A stretch of DNA of 64,000 nt from Cerasicoccus sp. TK19100 (GTDB taxonomy: Bacteria; Verrucomicrobiota; Verrucomicrobiia; Opitutales; Cerasicoccaceae), in contig NZ_JAPWDU010000007.1 in the NCBI RefSeq assembly GCF_027257155.1, positions 62,001 to 126,000 on the forward strand, given 5' to 3'. The position numbers and the translations under genes are program-made. The notes under the pieces were generated by a model. It did no database searches and was not told the origin of the DNA. It worked only from the letters and a program-made list of their open reading frames with translations. This document shows positions 1 to 9,007 of the stretch, in pieces. Each line of letters begins with the position of its first letter. Position 1 is the stretch's first letter.

Positions 1-1080
1 CAGTTGGGTGTGCATCCCGGCATGAGCGAGCTGCGTGATTTGTTCAACGATGGTAACCTGGCTTGGGTGGCGAATGTCGGCACCTTGATCGAGCCCACGA
101 CGCTTAGCCAGTATCAGAATGATTTGGTGAACCTGCCGCTGGGCCTGTATTCGCACGCAGACCAGATCAAGCAGTGGCAGACTTCAGTTCCGCAAAGCGG
201 GGATGCGATCGGCTGGGGTGGACGTACGGCGGACCTTCTGCATTCGCTCAATGACAACGACCGCATCTCGATGAATATTTCGGTGGCGGGGAGTAACGTT
301 TGGCAAAACGGCAACAACACCTTTCAATATGCGATCGGCTCTGATGGATCGCAGGGACTGGATACCTACGACTACTGGTGGGGCGGTTATCCGGCGCGTG
401 GCGCGGCTGTGGATAGCCAGATGGACATCGAATATCAGAACCTTTTTCAAAAGACTTTTGCCCATTCAACGAAGAATGCACTGGAGGCGCACCAGGAGTT
501 TTCCGCTGCGACCGAGGGCATCGAGCTGACGACCGTTTTTCCCGAGACCTACCTCGGCGCGCAGTTGCAAATGGTGGCGCGGACCATCGCCGCGCACTCG
601 GCACTGGGGATGCGGCGGCAGACGTTCTTTGTGCAGTTTGGTGGTTGGGATCACCACGATGAAGTTCTGGGAAACATGGCCGACATGGCGCCGGTAATCA
701 GCCAGGCGGTCGGTGCCTTTTATGCCGCGATGGAGGAGATCAACGAGCAAAACAATGTGACGCTTTTTACGGCCTCTGACTTTGGCCGCACGCTGACTTC
801 GAACGGTGAGGGCTCTGACCACGCCTGGGGCGGCAATCATTTCGTTTGTGGTGGTGCGGTGAACGGCGCAAATATCTATGGCGTTTATCCGGATCTTTAC
901 GCGGGCAACCCGCTGGACACTGGCCGTGGCCGGCTAATTCCGTCGACTTCGGTTGATGAATATTTTGGGGAGCTGGCGCTGTGGTTTGGGGTGAGTCCGT
1001 CGGACTTGTCGACCGTGCTGCCTAACGTGGGGAATTTCTACACGCCGGGCGCAATTGGGCCACTGGGGATGATGGGGTAA
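1..1080 (+). CDS. DUF1501 family protein, 3' part only
   Basis: This is the C-terminal part of a DUF1501 protein; the frame is open through the left edge, so the true start lies outside the window. The residues HPGMSELRDL at the very beginning, FGGWDHHDE at about 637-663 and ASDFGRT at about 772-792 are typical of the family, as is the following D-H-A-W-G-G-N-H segment. DUF1501 proteins are usually exported, are related to the alkaline phosphatase/sulfatase fold, and often stand beside DUF1800 genes in Planctomycetes and Verrucomicrobia. Their biochemical role is not established. The next gene on the same strand starts 52 bases downstream, so the two may be cotranscribed. Confidence 0.88.
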   Translation, partial: QLGVHPGMSELRDLFNDGNLAWVANVGTLIEPTTLSQYQNDLVNLPLGLYSHADQIKQWQTSVPQSGDAIGWGGRTADLLHSLNDNDRISMNISVAGSNVWQNGNNTFQYAIGSDGSQGLDTYDYWWGGYPARGAAVDSQMDIEYQNLFQKTFAHSTKNALEAHQEFSAATEGIELTTVFPETYLGAQLQMVARTIAAHSALGMRRQTFFVQFGGWDHHDEVLGNMADMAPVISQAVGAFYAAMEEINEQNNVTLFTASDFGRTLTSNGEGSDHAWGGNHFVCGGAVNGANIYGVYPDLYAGNPLDTGRGRLIPSTSVDEYFGELALWFGVSPSDLSTVLPNVGNFYTPGAIGPLGMMG

Positions 1081-1096
1081 CTATGTATCGTCTCTA

Positions 1097-1113
1097 ACTT
1101 TGCGTCGCAAAGT
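1097..1113. repeat. 17-bp palindrome, copy in spacer
   Basis: ACTTTGCGTCGCAAAGT is a near-perfect palindrome between the DUF1501 gene and the next gene. It matches copies near 14581, 18185-18258, 54127, 55019, 55517 and 55706, with the shared form ACTTTG-N5-CAAAGT. It has no T-tract, so it is not a typical terminator. Confidence 0.7.
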
Positions 1114-1132
1114 AATTTAATGGATAGTAACG

Positions 1133-1702
1133 ATGGACCCTAAGCGCATAGGTTGGTGGTTGGGCTTGATTCTGGCGATTGGGATGACTTGGTATTTATC
1201 GCGATCGGAAGAGGTGCTCACTGAGCCGCCCATTGTTGTGCCGGAATTACCCACAGAGCCACCGTCGGTCGAGAATGAGACTGAGCCCAGCCCGGTCGCT
1301 GAAAAGGGAGGGCTGTATCGCGCACCGCTCAATCCGGTCGCGGCTAGGCTGAATGCGCCTGATTTATCTGCTCAGGACGACGTAGCGAACGTTCATCAAT
1401 TGCTGGTGCAGATGTTTGGTGTATGGAAAAGCCAGCGCCGGCCCATGAGCCTGAATGCTGAATTCACGCAGGCGCTCACGGGGGATAATCCGTCGCGTTT
1501 GGCATTTGTCCCGCCGAACCATCCGGCGATTATCGATGGCGAGTTAACGGATCGCTGGGGGCAACCGTATTATTTCCATCAACTGTCACTGGATCGAATC
1601 GAGGTGCGCTCAGCGGGGCCGGACCAGCGGCTTTACACGGAGGACGACGCGCTCTACTCGCCGTGGAAATCAACGCCTGATCCTGTGGCGAGCTCACCCT
1701 GA
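1133..1702 (+). CDS. membrane-anchored pseudopilin-like protein, unknown function
   Basis: A 189-residue protein with one N-terminal membrane segment (about residues 4-21) and then a Pro/Glu-rich linker. The C-terminal part has the pattern D-R-W-G-Q-P-Y, a short strand, then R-S-A-G-P-D and T-E-D-D. This is how the calcium-binding end of GspG-type pseudopilins reads. A canonical prepilin cleavage site is not evident, so it may be a pseudopilin-like accessory protein rather than a processed pilin. It follows the DUF1501 gene, and the pair may belong to an exported-protein cluster lying mostly to the left of the window. The start at 1133 is the first ATG in frame after the palindromic spacer. 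Confidence 0.65.
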   Translation: MDPKRIGWWLGLILAIGMTWYLSRSEEVLTEPPIVVPELPTEPPSVENETEPSPVAEKGGLYRAPLNPVAARLNAPDLSAQDDVANVHQLLVQMFGVWKSQRRPMSLNAEFTQALTGDNPSRLAFVPPNHPAIIDGELTDRWGQPYYFHQLSLDRIEVRSAGPDQRLYTEDDALYSPWKSTPDPVASSP

Positions 1703-1830
1703 GATTGCTTTTGATTGAGGCGGGGAATGATCCATACTGCAATCAAAGCTGGTCGCGGTAGCAGAGACGGCCATCGTTGTTCCGATGACCGCCCGCCATT
1801 AAAATACACTAGCTTAGATTCAGTAGACGA

Positions 1831-4281
1831 TTATTCGCCCTGAAGTGGGCCGTTGTTGAGTTCGAAAACTGAGCGGTAAAATGCGCTGTCGCCGTTGAAG
1901 AGGGTATCCTTGTATTCGATCCCGAACAATGTTGGCTCTTCCTCTTCCTGGTAGTAAAACTCAAACGGGTCGGAGCCGAGGCCGTCGCCATTGGAGCGCC
2001 AAGTGTCTGTGAGGCCATTATTGCGCTGTAGCTTCACATTCACGAGTGAATCAAGCATTGTGTCGTAAAGGTAGTAGGTAATTTGCTCGCCCAGGGGGGA
2101 CTCATAAACTTCAAAGGCGAAAAACCGGCTGAGCGATTGGTTATCCATCAGACGCTCGTAATGCAGGCCATCGTAGACGTCATAAAAGCTGGGCAAATCG
2201 CTACGAATGATTTCGTAAAGTGCATCATTGTCGGTTTGCGGCAGGATGCCGGCAAAGGTCGAGTCGGGGAAGGTGCCCTCAATGGCAAAATTTAAGTAGA
2301 AGACCGGGCGCAGGTAGGCGGGGTCGACGTTGTTGCTGAAGTAAGGTGCGCTGGTGAACTTTTGGCCGTTCCAGTCCAGCTCGCTATCCATCGAATCGAT
2401 GAAATGCTGGAACTCGCGGCGGAACTCCTCGTCCTCGACGCTCGATAGCGTGCGCTCGAGACCGATTTGCGCAGGATCTGAATAAGCGCCAAATGATGCA
2501 CCCAATGCGAAGTCCAGTGCGGTAGCGGTGGGGGTCAAGGGAACGGGCGAGCCTCCCTCGGGTGTGTATGACATATCATCGATGAAGACGGTGTTGTCGG
2601 GATTGGAGTATTTTTGAAACACAATGTGGACAGTGGTAACACCATCTGGAACAAAGGCCGTATACTGGTTCCAACCCGGAGTCTCCGGGGCATTGAAGGA
2701 TGCGAAGCTGTTCCAGGATTCGACCGTGGACGACAGGTTTAGATAATTGGATGGAAACGGGCTGCCTTCGATATTGGTAAAGTAAGCCCAGAACTCGATC
2801 GTCCCAGGGCCGCTGACCGGGATGGAGAGCACTGAATCCTGCTGATTGAATGAGTCCGTTTCACCAGCTTGAACAGCACTGCCGTCACCGTTGGTCACGA
2901 CCGTTTGGACGAACCACTCCGTTCCGGGCAATGGGCCATACTCCATGTTATTAAAGAGGTGATTGTTGTTGTCCGTGCGCGCCAGGATTAGATCAGCGGC
3001 ACTTTGGTAGGCGGACCAGAAGCGAAGCCAGGCTGCTTTTGCGGTTGCCAGATCGGCACCCGGATTGAGCTTTGTAAATTCAGGAAAGGTGCCAAAGAGC
3101 CACTGCAGGTGGACGGGGCTGCCATCATTAAACCATTCCGGATTGGAGCGCAGGAACTGACGGTCGCCAATCGTGCGTAGTAGTACATCCACGTTGTGAG
3201 CGTTGACCATGGTGATGGTGGCGATACCGCTCTCGGCGACGGCTTTTACGCCTCTGGTGTCCGCGTAATCCACGAGCATATCGTCGTCGTAGATTGTGGA
3301 GGAGAAGTTGACATCGGTTATCTCATCCATGTGGTCTACGACTTCCTGCAACGTTGGCATGATCTCATCATCGAGCCATGTTGCGATTTCATCGCCGGAG
3401 AAGGTTTCGCTGAAAATGGGAAATTCGGTTGGTTCGCCGATTTCCACCGTTTGGCCTGGTGTTGAGTTGGTGATCAAGGTGGTGTCCAGCGCGCCGGTTA
3501 ATCCGCTGCCGGAGTCGGTGAGCTGGCCTGCGTTGGGGTCTTGTCCATAGAATCGCAGATTATCAATCCGAGCAAAACTGTTTCCGACCGGTGTGTCCGA
3601 TGATCTCTCAAACACAAAGGCTATTTCGTGGGGGGCAGCATCGCCAAAATAGAGGTAGGCTTCTGTCCAGTTAACGGCACCCTGGTATTCGAAGCTCAGT
3701 TCCCCGTCCACGTAGATCATAAATACGTCATCGAAGTTGTTGGTCTCCAATTCTAGCGCAAATGAAACGGTGTGTGCATCGACCGTGGATACGGTAAGTA
3801 TCGATTTTTCTCCCGGCGCGAGTATGCCGCTTTGGGCGCAGGAGACATTGATATAGCCATAGAAGTTGTCGGGCTTGAAATTGACCGTATCTACCGTCCA
3901 TGCTGCATCGCTGGTCAGAGTCTCTGCGTCCATGATGTAGTATTCCACATCGGCGCTTAGATTGAAAAGATCCGGGACGTAATTGGTTAGGCCGGCGCTG
4001 GCCATCAGAGATGAAAATTCCGGCTGCTCGACGATTCTCATCAGCTTGACGGCGGAAATAAGCATGTTGGCCTCATCATTGCTAGGCTCCTGAACCAGGG
4101 CGTTTACCAGGTAGGTTTGCGCCAGATTTAGGTTATCGTTTTCCAGCGCAGTGCGGGCATTCGCAATATCTGTAGCGGCGTCAGCGTGGAGGGCTGGTGC
4201 CGCGATGATGGATGCGCTTAATGCAGCGAGGCTAGCGCTGCGCTTGAGGCAATTCCAGTTCGAGAAGTTTTCTGTTACCAT
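1831..4281 (-). CDS. large exported protein with a TPR-like start and beta-rich domains
   Basis: An 816-residue protein with a probable signal peptide (about residues 10-34, ending near A-L-H-A-D-A). Residues about 36-80 look like TPR helices (alternating N-A-R, L-A-Q, N-A-L and E-A-N positions). Two beta-rich stretches, near residues 130-245 and 470-570, end in D-N-L-R-F-Y-G and D-D-M-S-Y-T-P and resemble carbohydrate-binding jelly-roll modules. The remainder is acidic and helical with no motif I recognise. It is probably periplasmic or surface exposed. Its first 50 bases overlap the end of the upstream exported-protein gene in another frame, suggesting coupled translation. The function is unknown. 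Confidence 0.7.
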   Translation of the reverse strand: MVTENFSNWNCLKRSASLAALSASIIAAPALHADAATDIANARTALENDNLNLAQTYLVNALVQEPSNDEANMLISAVKLMRIVEQPEFSSLMASAGLTNYVPDLFNLSADVEYYIMDAETLTSDAAWTVDTVNFKPDNFYGYINVSCAQSGILAPGEKSILTVSTVDAHTVSFALELETNNFDDVFMIYVDGELSFEYQGAVNWTEAYLYFGDAAPHEIAFVFERSSDTPVGNSFARIDNLRFYGQDPNAGQLTDSGSGLTGALDTTLITNSTPGQTVEIGEPTEFPIFSETFSGDEIATWLDDEIMPTLQEVVDHMDEITDVNFSSTIYDDDMLVDYADTRGVKAVAESGIATITMVNAHNVDVLLRTIGDRQFLRSNPEWFNDGSPVHLQWLFGTFPEFTKLNPGADLATAKAAWLRFWSAYQSAADLILARTDNNNHLFNNMEYGPLPGTEWFVQTVVTNGDGSAVQAGETDSFNQQDSVLSIPVSGPGTIEFWAYFTNIEGSPFPSNYLNLSSTVESWNSFASFNAPETPGWNQYTAFVPDGVTTVHIVFQKYSNPDNTVFIDDMSYTPEGGSPVPLTPTATALDFALGASFGAYSDPAQIGLERTLSSVEDEEFRREFQHFIDSMDSELDWNGQKFTSAPYFSNNVDPAYLRPVFYLNFAIEGTFPDSTFAGILPQTDNDALYEIIRSDLPSFYDVYDGLHYERLMDNQSLSRFFAFEVYESPLGEQITYYLYDTMLDSLVNVKLQRNNGLTDTWRSNGDGLGSDPFEFYYQEEEEPTLFGIEYKDTLFNGDSAFYRSVFELNNGPLQGE

Positions 4282-4789
4282 GGTGCAGGTGGAGGGATCC
4301 GTTGATGGGCTGAGTTATTAGAGAGAGATTCGAAAGGGATGTCATGCCATTGGGCGTTAAGACCGAGCCTGAGCTGGCGTGGATTTGGCACATGGTCGGA
4401 GTGATCAGGATTCGCGCGTCGCGAAGCGTCAGCGACCAGTGGCGTTCGCATTCAATGCGCACCAGGCGTACGTCTAGTTCTGGCAACCCCCCATCTGAAA
4501 GCAGTCGCCGGAATTTCGGAGCGAGGGCGTTATTTTCCGGCCAGTAGCTGAATTTGAAAGTCGCCGAGTCGAATGCCAGATGGTCCATCATGCCCAGTTG
4601 GAATGGGCCAAATTTGGGGGCAGTGGGCTGGATGCTGGCAATTTCGAGCTTCGCCCAACGATCCCCGCTGGCTTCATCGAACAGCGGAATGCGTATGCCC
4701 TCTGCCGATTTTAAATCGGTCTTTGCCTGAGTGGTCGGCATAGCCATCAGCAGGATAATAGCAATCTGGAGCAGCAGCAGCTTCAGCAT
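4232..4789 (-). CDS. small exported protein of unknown function
   Basis: A 185-residue protein with a clear signal peptide (hydrophobic L/I/A run at residues 2-17, probable cleavage after T-Q-A). The rest has alternating hydrophobic residues suggesting a beta-sheet fold. The phrases N-A-L-A-P-K-F and L-D-V-R-L-V-R-I-E-C-E are followed by H-W-S-L-T-L-R-D-A-R. There are two or three cysteines, which could pair in the periplasm. I recognise no family, although the general look recalls periplasmic proteins with an LptC- or DUF-type beta-jellyroll. It is first in a two-gene minus-strand unit with the 816-residue exported protein, which starts 50 bases inside this gene. Confidence 0.6.
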   Translation of the reverse strand: MLKLLLLQIAIILLMAMPTTQAKTDLKSAEGIRIPLFDEASGDRWAKLEIASIQPTAPKFGPFQLGMMDHLAFDSATFKFSYWPENNALAPKFRRLLSDGGLPELDVRLVRIECERHWSLTLRDARILITPTMCQIHASSGSVLTPNGMTSLSNLSLITQPINGSLHLHHGNRKLLELELPQAQR

Positions 4790-4968
4790 GGTAATTACAA
4801 ATTAATGACATCAGCGTGAACAGCGCAAACCTTTAGGCAATGTGTGATGAAAAAACCACGAAAGGTATCTGAGATTGCTGAGAATTGGCGTTTGTATGCT
4901 GTTTTTTCGGTCCGGAAGATCGCAAATTTCATTTGCGCAATGAAGGTCCGTAGCTTCTATATCAACGC

Positions 4969-6381
4969 ATGGCGGGGCTATCCTATCAGCAAATCCAAGA
5001 CGCGCTTGCCGCACAGCCTTTGTTCGAGAACAAAACCTGGCGCTTGTCGCCCGAACCCTGGCGGCTTACGAGCAAGCAAATCAACGCACTCGAACAAATC
5101 GGGCAGGCGTGCCTGGATTTTTATCTGGCGCTCGACAACCTTTACCGCCGCTGTGCCGAGGGGAAAAACCTCCTGCGCAATCGCGAGCTGACGGCCCCCT
5201 GGGTGTGCAGTTATCTGGACCGTGGAAAGCCGCGCCGGCTGATCGAGCATGCCCGGTTAAAGGAGTTTAAGGGGCAGGTGCCGCTCGTGCTACGCCCGGA
5301 TCTCTTGCAGACCGAAGACGGCTTTGCCCTGACAGAGATGGACAGCGTTCCCGGCGGCTTGGGGCTGACCGCATTCCTCAACCGACTCTACGGCATGAAC
5401 GAGCGCGAATTCGCGCCCGACATCGTGGGTGGCGTTGGCCAAGTGGAGGAGGATTGGTATCGATGCCTCGCCGCGACGGCACCGAAGAAGGAGAACCCGC
5501 TGATCGCCGTCATCGTCAGCGACGAAGCCGCCGTTTACCGACCGGAGTTTGATTACTTGACTGCCCGACTGCGTGAGCGTGGGCTGCGCGTGCATGCGCG
5601 CCACCCGGACGACCTGATGCCGATGGGGGACAGCTTGTGCATTCCGGTCGAAGGGAACCCGGAGGAGGTCGACATTATTTACCGTTTCTGGGAGCTGTTT
5701 GATGTGGGCAATGTCTCGACGGCGCAGGATATCTTACGCGTGGCGGAAGATGGCGGTGTGGTCGTCTCGCCGCCAATGAAAGCCTATCAGGAAGAGAAGC
5801 TGAACCTGGCCCTGCTGCACCATCCGGTGTTGGACGATTACTGGCGTGAGAATTTACCCCGCCGCTCTTTTAAGGCGCTGAAGAAGGTCGTGCCGCATTC
5901 CTGGATTATTGATCCGGTGGAGCTCCCGCCCAACGCCGTGCTCGACGCGCCGTGGGTCGATGGCAAGCCCATCCGCGAATGGGAGCAGCTTGCGGAGGCC
6001 AGCCAGCGCGAGCGCAACTTAATCATCAAGGCCAGCGGCTTTCACGAAACCGCCTGGGGCGCGCGCAGTGTCACGCTGGGTAGCGACAGCTCCAAGGCAG
6101 ACTGGCAACAGGCGATCGAAGAGGCCGTCGATTTGGCCGATGAGACGCTGCACATTTTGCAGGATTACCGTAAGCCGGTCCGCCTGAAGCATCCGGTGTT
6201 TTCGGAGGACGGTGAGGCGGTTTACGAGATGGAGGGCCGCCTGCGTTTGACGCCGTATTTCCTGGTAGAGGGCGATCAGGCCAAACTGTCGGCCTGCCTG
6301 GCAACCTTCTGCCCGGCGGACAAGAAGATCATCCACGGCATGAAGGACGCTGCGATGCTGCCTTGTCGCGTGGTGGATTGA
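4969..6381 (+). CDS. ATP-grasp-like protein of unknown substrate
   Basis: A 470-residue soluble protein. The middle holds L-V-L-R-P-D-L-L-Q-T, E-D-G-F-A-L-T-E-M-D-S and V-P-G-G-L-G (about residues 104-135). A later stretch has N-L-I-I-K-A-S-G-F and A-W-G-A-R-S-V (about 350-370). This order, with a conserved N/D-E-x-D-S segment and a late lysine strand, resembles circularly permuted ATP-grasp ligases such as the glutathionylspermidine-synthase/DUF403-neighbour group. I infer an ATP-dependent ligase-like enzyme, but no substrate can be named. The start at 4969 is the first ATG giving this conserved N-terminus. A competing frame at 4844-5191 has no family features and was dropped. Confidence 0.6.
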   Translation: MAGLSYQQIQDALAAQPLFENKTWRLSPEPWRLTSKQINALEQIGQACLDFYLALDNLYRRCAEGKNLLRNRELTAPWVCSYLDRGKPRRLIEHARLKEFKGQVPLVLRPDLLQTEDGFALTEMDSVPGGLGLTAFLNRLYGMNEREFAPDIVGGVGQVEEDWYRCLAATAPKKENPLIAVIVSDEAAVYRPEFDYLTARLRERGLRVHARHPDDLMPMGDSLCIPVEGNPEEVDIIYRFWELFDVGNVSTAQDILRVAEDGGVVVSPPMKAYQEEKLNLALLHHPVLDDYWRENLPRRSFKALKKVVPHSWIIDPVELPPNAVLDAPWVDGKPIREWEQLAEASQRERNLIIKASGFHETAWGARSVTLGSDSSKADWQQAIEEAVDLADETLHILQDYRKPVRLKHPVFSEDGEAVYEMEGRLRLTPYFLVEGDQAKLSACLATFCPADKKIIHGMKDAAMLPCRVVD

Positions 6382-6398
6382 TCGGTGTTTGGACCGAA

Positions 6399-6779
6399 CT
6401 ATCTTAAGAAGAAACCGGCGACTTTGCCATCGCGCACCCACATCTCAGCGACGAGGTCGTGGTTGGGCTTGGTGGTGAAGCTCAGCTTCCAAAAATAGCC
6501 TTTTACACCATCCGGGCGGGTGACATCACCCCAATAAGTCGCAGTGTAGCCACCAGCAATGGTTGCGCCAACTTGATCGTGGACGCGCTGAAGGACTTCC
6601 GGGGTCATCGCTGATTGCATGGTCTCATTGCAAACCGAGTGAAAGGTTTTAATATCATCCTTCTCAATCGCTAAGAGCAGGGTCTCGAGGTGTTGCGAGG
6701 CGGATGCCGGTGGGGTCGATGCCTGGGCGGATAGGGCCAGGGCAAAGAGGGCGACGATGAGCATGGAAAACTGTTTCAT
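6399..6779 (-). CDS. small exported protein, DUF4019/DUF3887-like
   Basis: A 126-residue protein with a signal peptide (residues 1-19, cleavage near A-Q-A). The mature part has a helical stretch with D-I-K-T-F-H-S-V-C-N, then strands ending in W-V-R-D-G-K-V-A-G-F-F-L-R. The layout of a short helical domain followed by a curved sheet is that of SnoaL/DUF3887/DUF4019-type proteins, which are usually small periplasmic proteins without a known reaction. The start at 6779 was chosen over 6818 because it places the signal peptide at the N-terminus. The gene converges on the ATP-grasp-like gene and ends 17 bases after it. Confidence 0.6.
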   Translation of the reverse strand: MKQFSMLIVALFALALSAQASTPPASASQHLETLLLAIEKDDIKTFHSVCNETMQSAMTPEVLQRVHDQVGATIAGGYTATYWGDVTRPDGVKGYFWKLSFTTKPNHDLVAEMWVRDGKVAGFFLR

Positions 6780-6851
6780 GCCGATAAGTTGTAAGGGCAG
6801 AAGCCGGCCGCGCAACAAAACTCTGACTTTATTCCTAGAGATGAAAATGCG

Positions 6852-7544
6852 CTATATAGCGGAGGAGAGCGTTTTCTGCACGTAGGTTTCCCGCGCCTTG
6901 ACCTGGATGATTTTTTGCTGGGTCAGCTCGTAGGCCGTTAGCTTGCCGCCGTAGGCACAGCCGGTGTCAATGCAGATGGACCATTTGGTGCGGACGACTT
7001 TGGAGCGCGGTGTGTGGCCGGTGACCACGAATGGCGGGCCGTGCCAGTATTTCATCCACGTCTCGCCGTTGGAGACATCGGAGCGCTTGCCCCAAGCCCC
7101 GCTTTTCTTGTTGTAAACCTGAATCTGGGTAACGACGTCTGCCGGTTGGTCGTCCCAGGGCTTGTTGGGCAGAAACCCGCCATGGACGATGACGGTTTGC
7201 AGGCCGGGGAAGTGGAGGTTTAGGTGAAACTCCCGCATGAAGCGCCAGTCGGCGTCGTTCAGCTTGGGGATGGTTTCCCAGTCGTAGTCTTTGAGGATGG
7301 AGCGGTCCTGCGATTCGTGGTAGCGCAAGAGGCGCAGCTCGTGGTTGCCCAGTAGGCAGTAGCTGCCAGGTAGCTCGCGCGCGATTTTGAGCACTTCGGC
7401 GGAGTTCGGCCCCCGGTTGACCAGATCTCCCACGAAAACAACCATATCGTGTTGGCCAAGATCGAGCAGATTGAGCAAGTCCTCCAGCTCTCGGCTGCAG
7501 CCATGCACGTCGCCAATGGCGTATATTTTTCCGGGATGAGTCAC
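6852..7544 (-). CDS. calcineurin-like metallophosphoesterase
   Basis: A 230-residue cytoplasmic phosphatase of the PPP/ApaH type. All the metal-binding signatures are in order: G-D-V-H-G (about residues 11-15), V-G-D-L-V-N-R-G, L-L-G-N-H-E, V-H-G-G and T-G-H-T-P. These bind the two metal ions and the phosphate. Family members include protein serine/threonine phosphatases and diadenosine tetraphosphatases. The short length and simple domain favour a PrpE- or PphA-like phosphatase, but the substrate cannot be read from sequence. It starts with M-T-H-P-G-K-I-Y-A, the usual short lead into the first motif. Confidence 0.85.
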   Translation of the reverse strand: MTHPGKIYAIGDVHGCSRELEDLLNLLDLGQHDMVVFVGDLVNRGPNSAEVLKIARELPGSYCLLGNHELRLLRYHESQDRSILKDYDWETIPKLNDADWRFMREFHLNLHFPGLQTVIVHGGFLPNKPWDDQPADVVTQIQVYNKKSGAWGKRSDVSNGETWMKYWHGPPFVVTGHTPRSKVVRTKWSICIDTGCAYGGKLTAYELTQQKIIQVKARETYVQKTLSSAI

Positions 7545-7660
7545 TAAAGTCGTTAGGTCAGCTAGTAGGTAAACATTCTTAGTTTTCTGTGCTCATGGCC
7601 ATTCGCAAGTCTAAGCTATTCACAAATAATGCTGAGGAATTGCGACGCGAAATTATTCCA

Positions 7661-8410
7661 TTAATCGCTCAGCCCTGCGCCTGGCGGCTTTTGCGCCACG
7701 AGGAAAAACGATGGCATGATGTGCGTCAGCAGGGACAAGACGCTTTCGGGCAGGCGGTTAACGGCCCGCTGGAGGCTGCGGTCTTTTTGATTGGCGACAT
7801 AGTGAAATTGCTCCGGGGCCTGGATGATACGTGGCGCATAGTTGGTAACCGTGTCGGTGTGCGCCCGCAGAAGTTTGGTCAGTTGTCCGTAGCTCAGCGG
7901 GTAAACGTCCCAGGCTTTGCCGCGCTTTTTCTCGAACACTTTTGCCGCCATGTGTTGGGGCAGGTAACCAAGAAAGAAGATGCTGGAATGCACCTCGCGG
8001 GGCCAGTAGCGGTTGGGCGTTGCTACATAAAGGAAGCCGCCGGGCCGCAGCACACGGAATGCCTCCGCCAGATGTAGGCGCTGGTCTTCGATGTGTTCAA
8101 TGACCTGATTGCTGATGACGACATCGAACGAATTATCCTCAAAGGGCATGTGCGCGGTGTCCACTTGGTGGAAACGGTAGCCTTCGCGCACCTGTCGTTC
8201 GTCGACGACATCCACGCTGTCCAGCGAGCCAAAGTTATCGGCAAAGAACGCGCTCATGAAACCGCTGCCGGTGCCTGCCTCCAGCACCTTGGCCTCGGCC
8301 GGCACAATGTGCTGCCCGATGATGGCGAGCACTGTCCGCGCCTTGCGGATGCGGTGCTCTTGATTCATGAAAGCGTAGCTGGTCATGGTGTAAGTGTCTT
8401 GGGCCAGCAT
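7661..8410 (-). CDS. class I SAM-dependent methyltransferase (type 11)
   Basis: A 249-residue methyltransferase. Motif I is V-L-E-A-G-T-G-S-G-F (about residues 42-51), which forms the SAM pocket. It is followed by D-V-V-I-S-N-Q-V-I-E-H-I and R-V-L-R-P-G-G-F, typical of the UbiG/type 11 group. The C-terminal part (Y-F-L-G-Y-L-P and later) is variable and would set the substrate, which is unknown. The region after motif III has W-P-R-E-V-H-S and an amphipathic stretch, so a lipid or cell-envelope glycan substrate is possible. Two possible starts lie at 8410 and 8386; the longer is given. It is transcribed away from the next plus-strand gene. Confidence 0.8.
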   Translation of the reverse strand: MLAQDTYTMTSYAFMNQEHRIRKARTVLAIIGQHIVPAEAKVLEAGTGSGFMSAFFADNFGSLDSVDVVDERQVREGYRFHQVDTAHMPFEDNSFDVVISNQVIEHIEDQRLHLAEAFRVLRPGGFLYVATPNRYWPREVHSSIFFLGYLPQHMAAKVFEKKRGKAWDVYPLSYGQLTKLLRAHTDTVTNYAPRIIQAPEQFHYVANQKDRSLQRAVNRLPESVLSLLTHIMPSFFLVAQKPPGAGLSD

Positions 8411-8502
8411 GGGGCACCGGCTGGCTGCGGCGATAAAAAATACGCGTCGGGGCAGAGTATTGCCTTGGCGTTGGGGGGTGGATGCGAGAAAATGGGTTTG
8501 TA

Positions 8503-8997
8503 ATGGATTGGCAGATTAAACCACTGGCCCGGGAGTGCGCCGTCTCCGGTGAAGCCTTTGAGATTGGCGATGAGGTCGTGTGTTTTCTCTACCGCGATGA
8601 AGAGGGGCAGCTGCAACGCGCCGACGTTTCGGAGGCCAAGGTGGATGACTTTCCCCGCCCGGAGGCCGTCCTTGGCCGTTGGGGCCGCGAAGTTAAGCCG
8701 CGCGGCGAGGAGGAGAAGGAAGCCCGCGCACATGCCTTGGCCACCAGTGAGGAGCTTTTCCTGTCGATGTTTGAGGCCGATGGGGCCGAAGTCGCCGAAG
8801 ACCGCGAACTCTTCAAGCAAGTCTTGGCGCTGCTGTTGGAGCGCAAGCGCATCCTGCGCTCCAAGGGGCGCCCGGAAAGCGGCGTGCAGACTTACCTGCA
8901 CGTTCGCACCAAGCAGGAGTATCAAGTCCTGTCCGCCGACCCAGACCCCATGGCATTGGTCCGCATTCAGGAAGAGCTTAACGCGCTCGTGTTTTAA
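8503..8997 (+). CDS. conserved hypothetical protein, Cys/Glu-rich small protein
   Basis: A 164-residue soluble protein. It begins M-D-W-Q-I-K-P-L-A-R-E-C-A-V-S-G and continues with G-D-E-V-V-C-F-L, a pattern like the first knuckle of a small zinc or beta domain. The second half is helical with V-L-A-L-L-L-E-R-K-R-I-L-R and ends in an acidic tail. Proteins of this shape are common in Verrucomicrobia and Planctomycetes as unnamed conserved genes. The ATG at 8503 was preferred to 8482 because the conserved-looking sequence starts there. The gene is 10 bases upstream of the next plus-strand gene, so they are probably cotranscribed. Function unknown. Confidence 0.6.
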   Translation: MDWQIKPLARECAVSGEAFEIGDEVVCFLYRDEEGQLQRADVSEAKVDDFPRPEAVLGRWGREVKPRGEEEKEARAHALATSEELFLSMFEADGAEVAEDRELFKQVLALLLERKRILRSKGRPESGVQTYLHVRTKQEYQVLSADPDPMALVRIQEELNALVF

Positions 8998-9007
8998 GTA
9001 GTGCGGG

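Noticed and set aside
4844-5191. A 115-residue frame before the ATP-grasp-like gene
   Set aside because: It overlaps the better supported gene in another frame and turns into Arg/Ser-rich shadow sequence.
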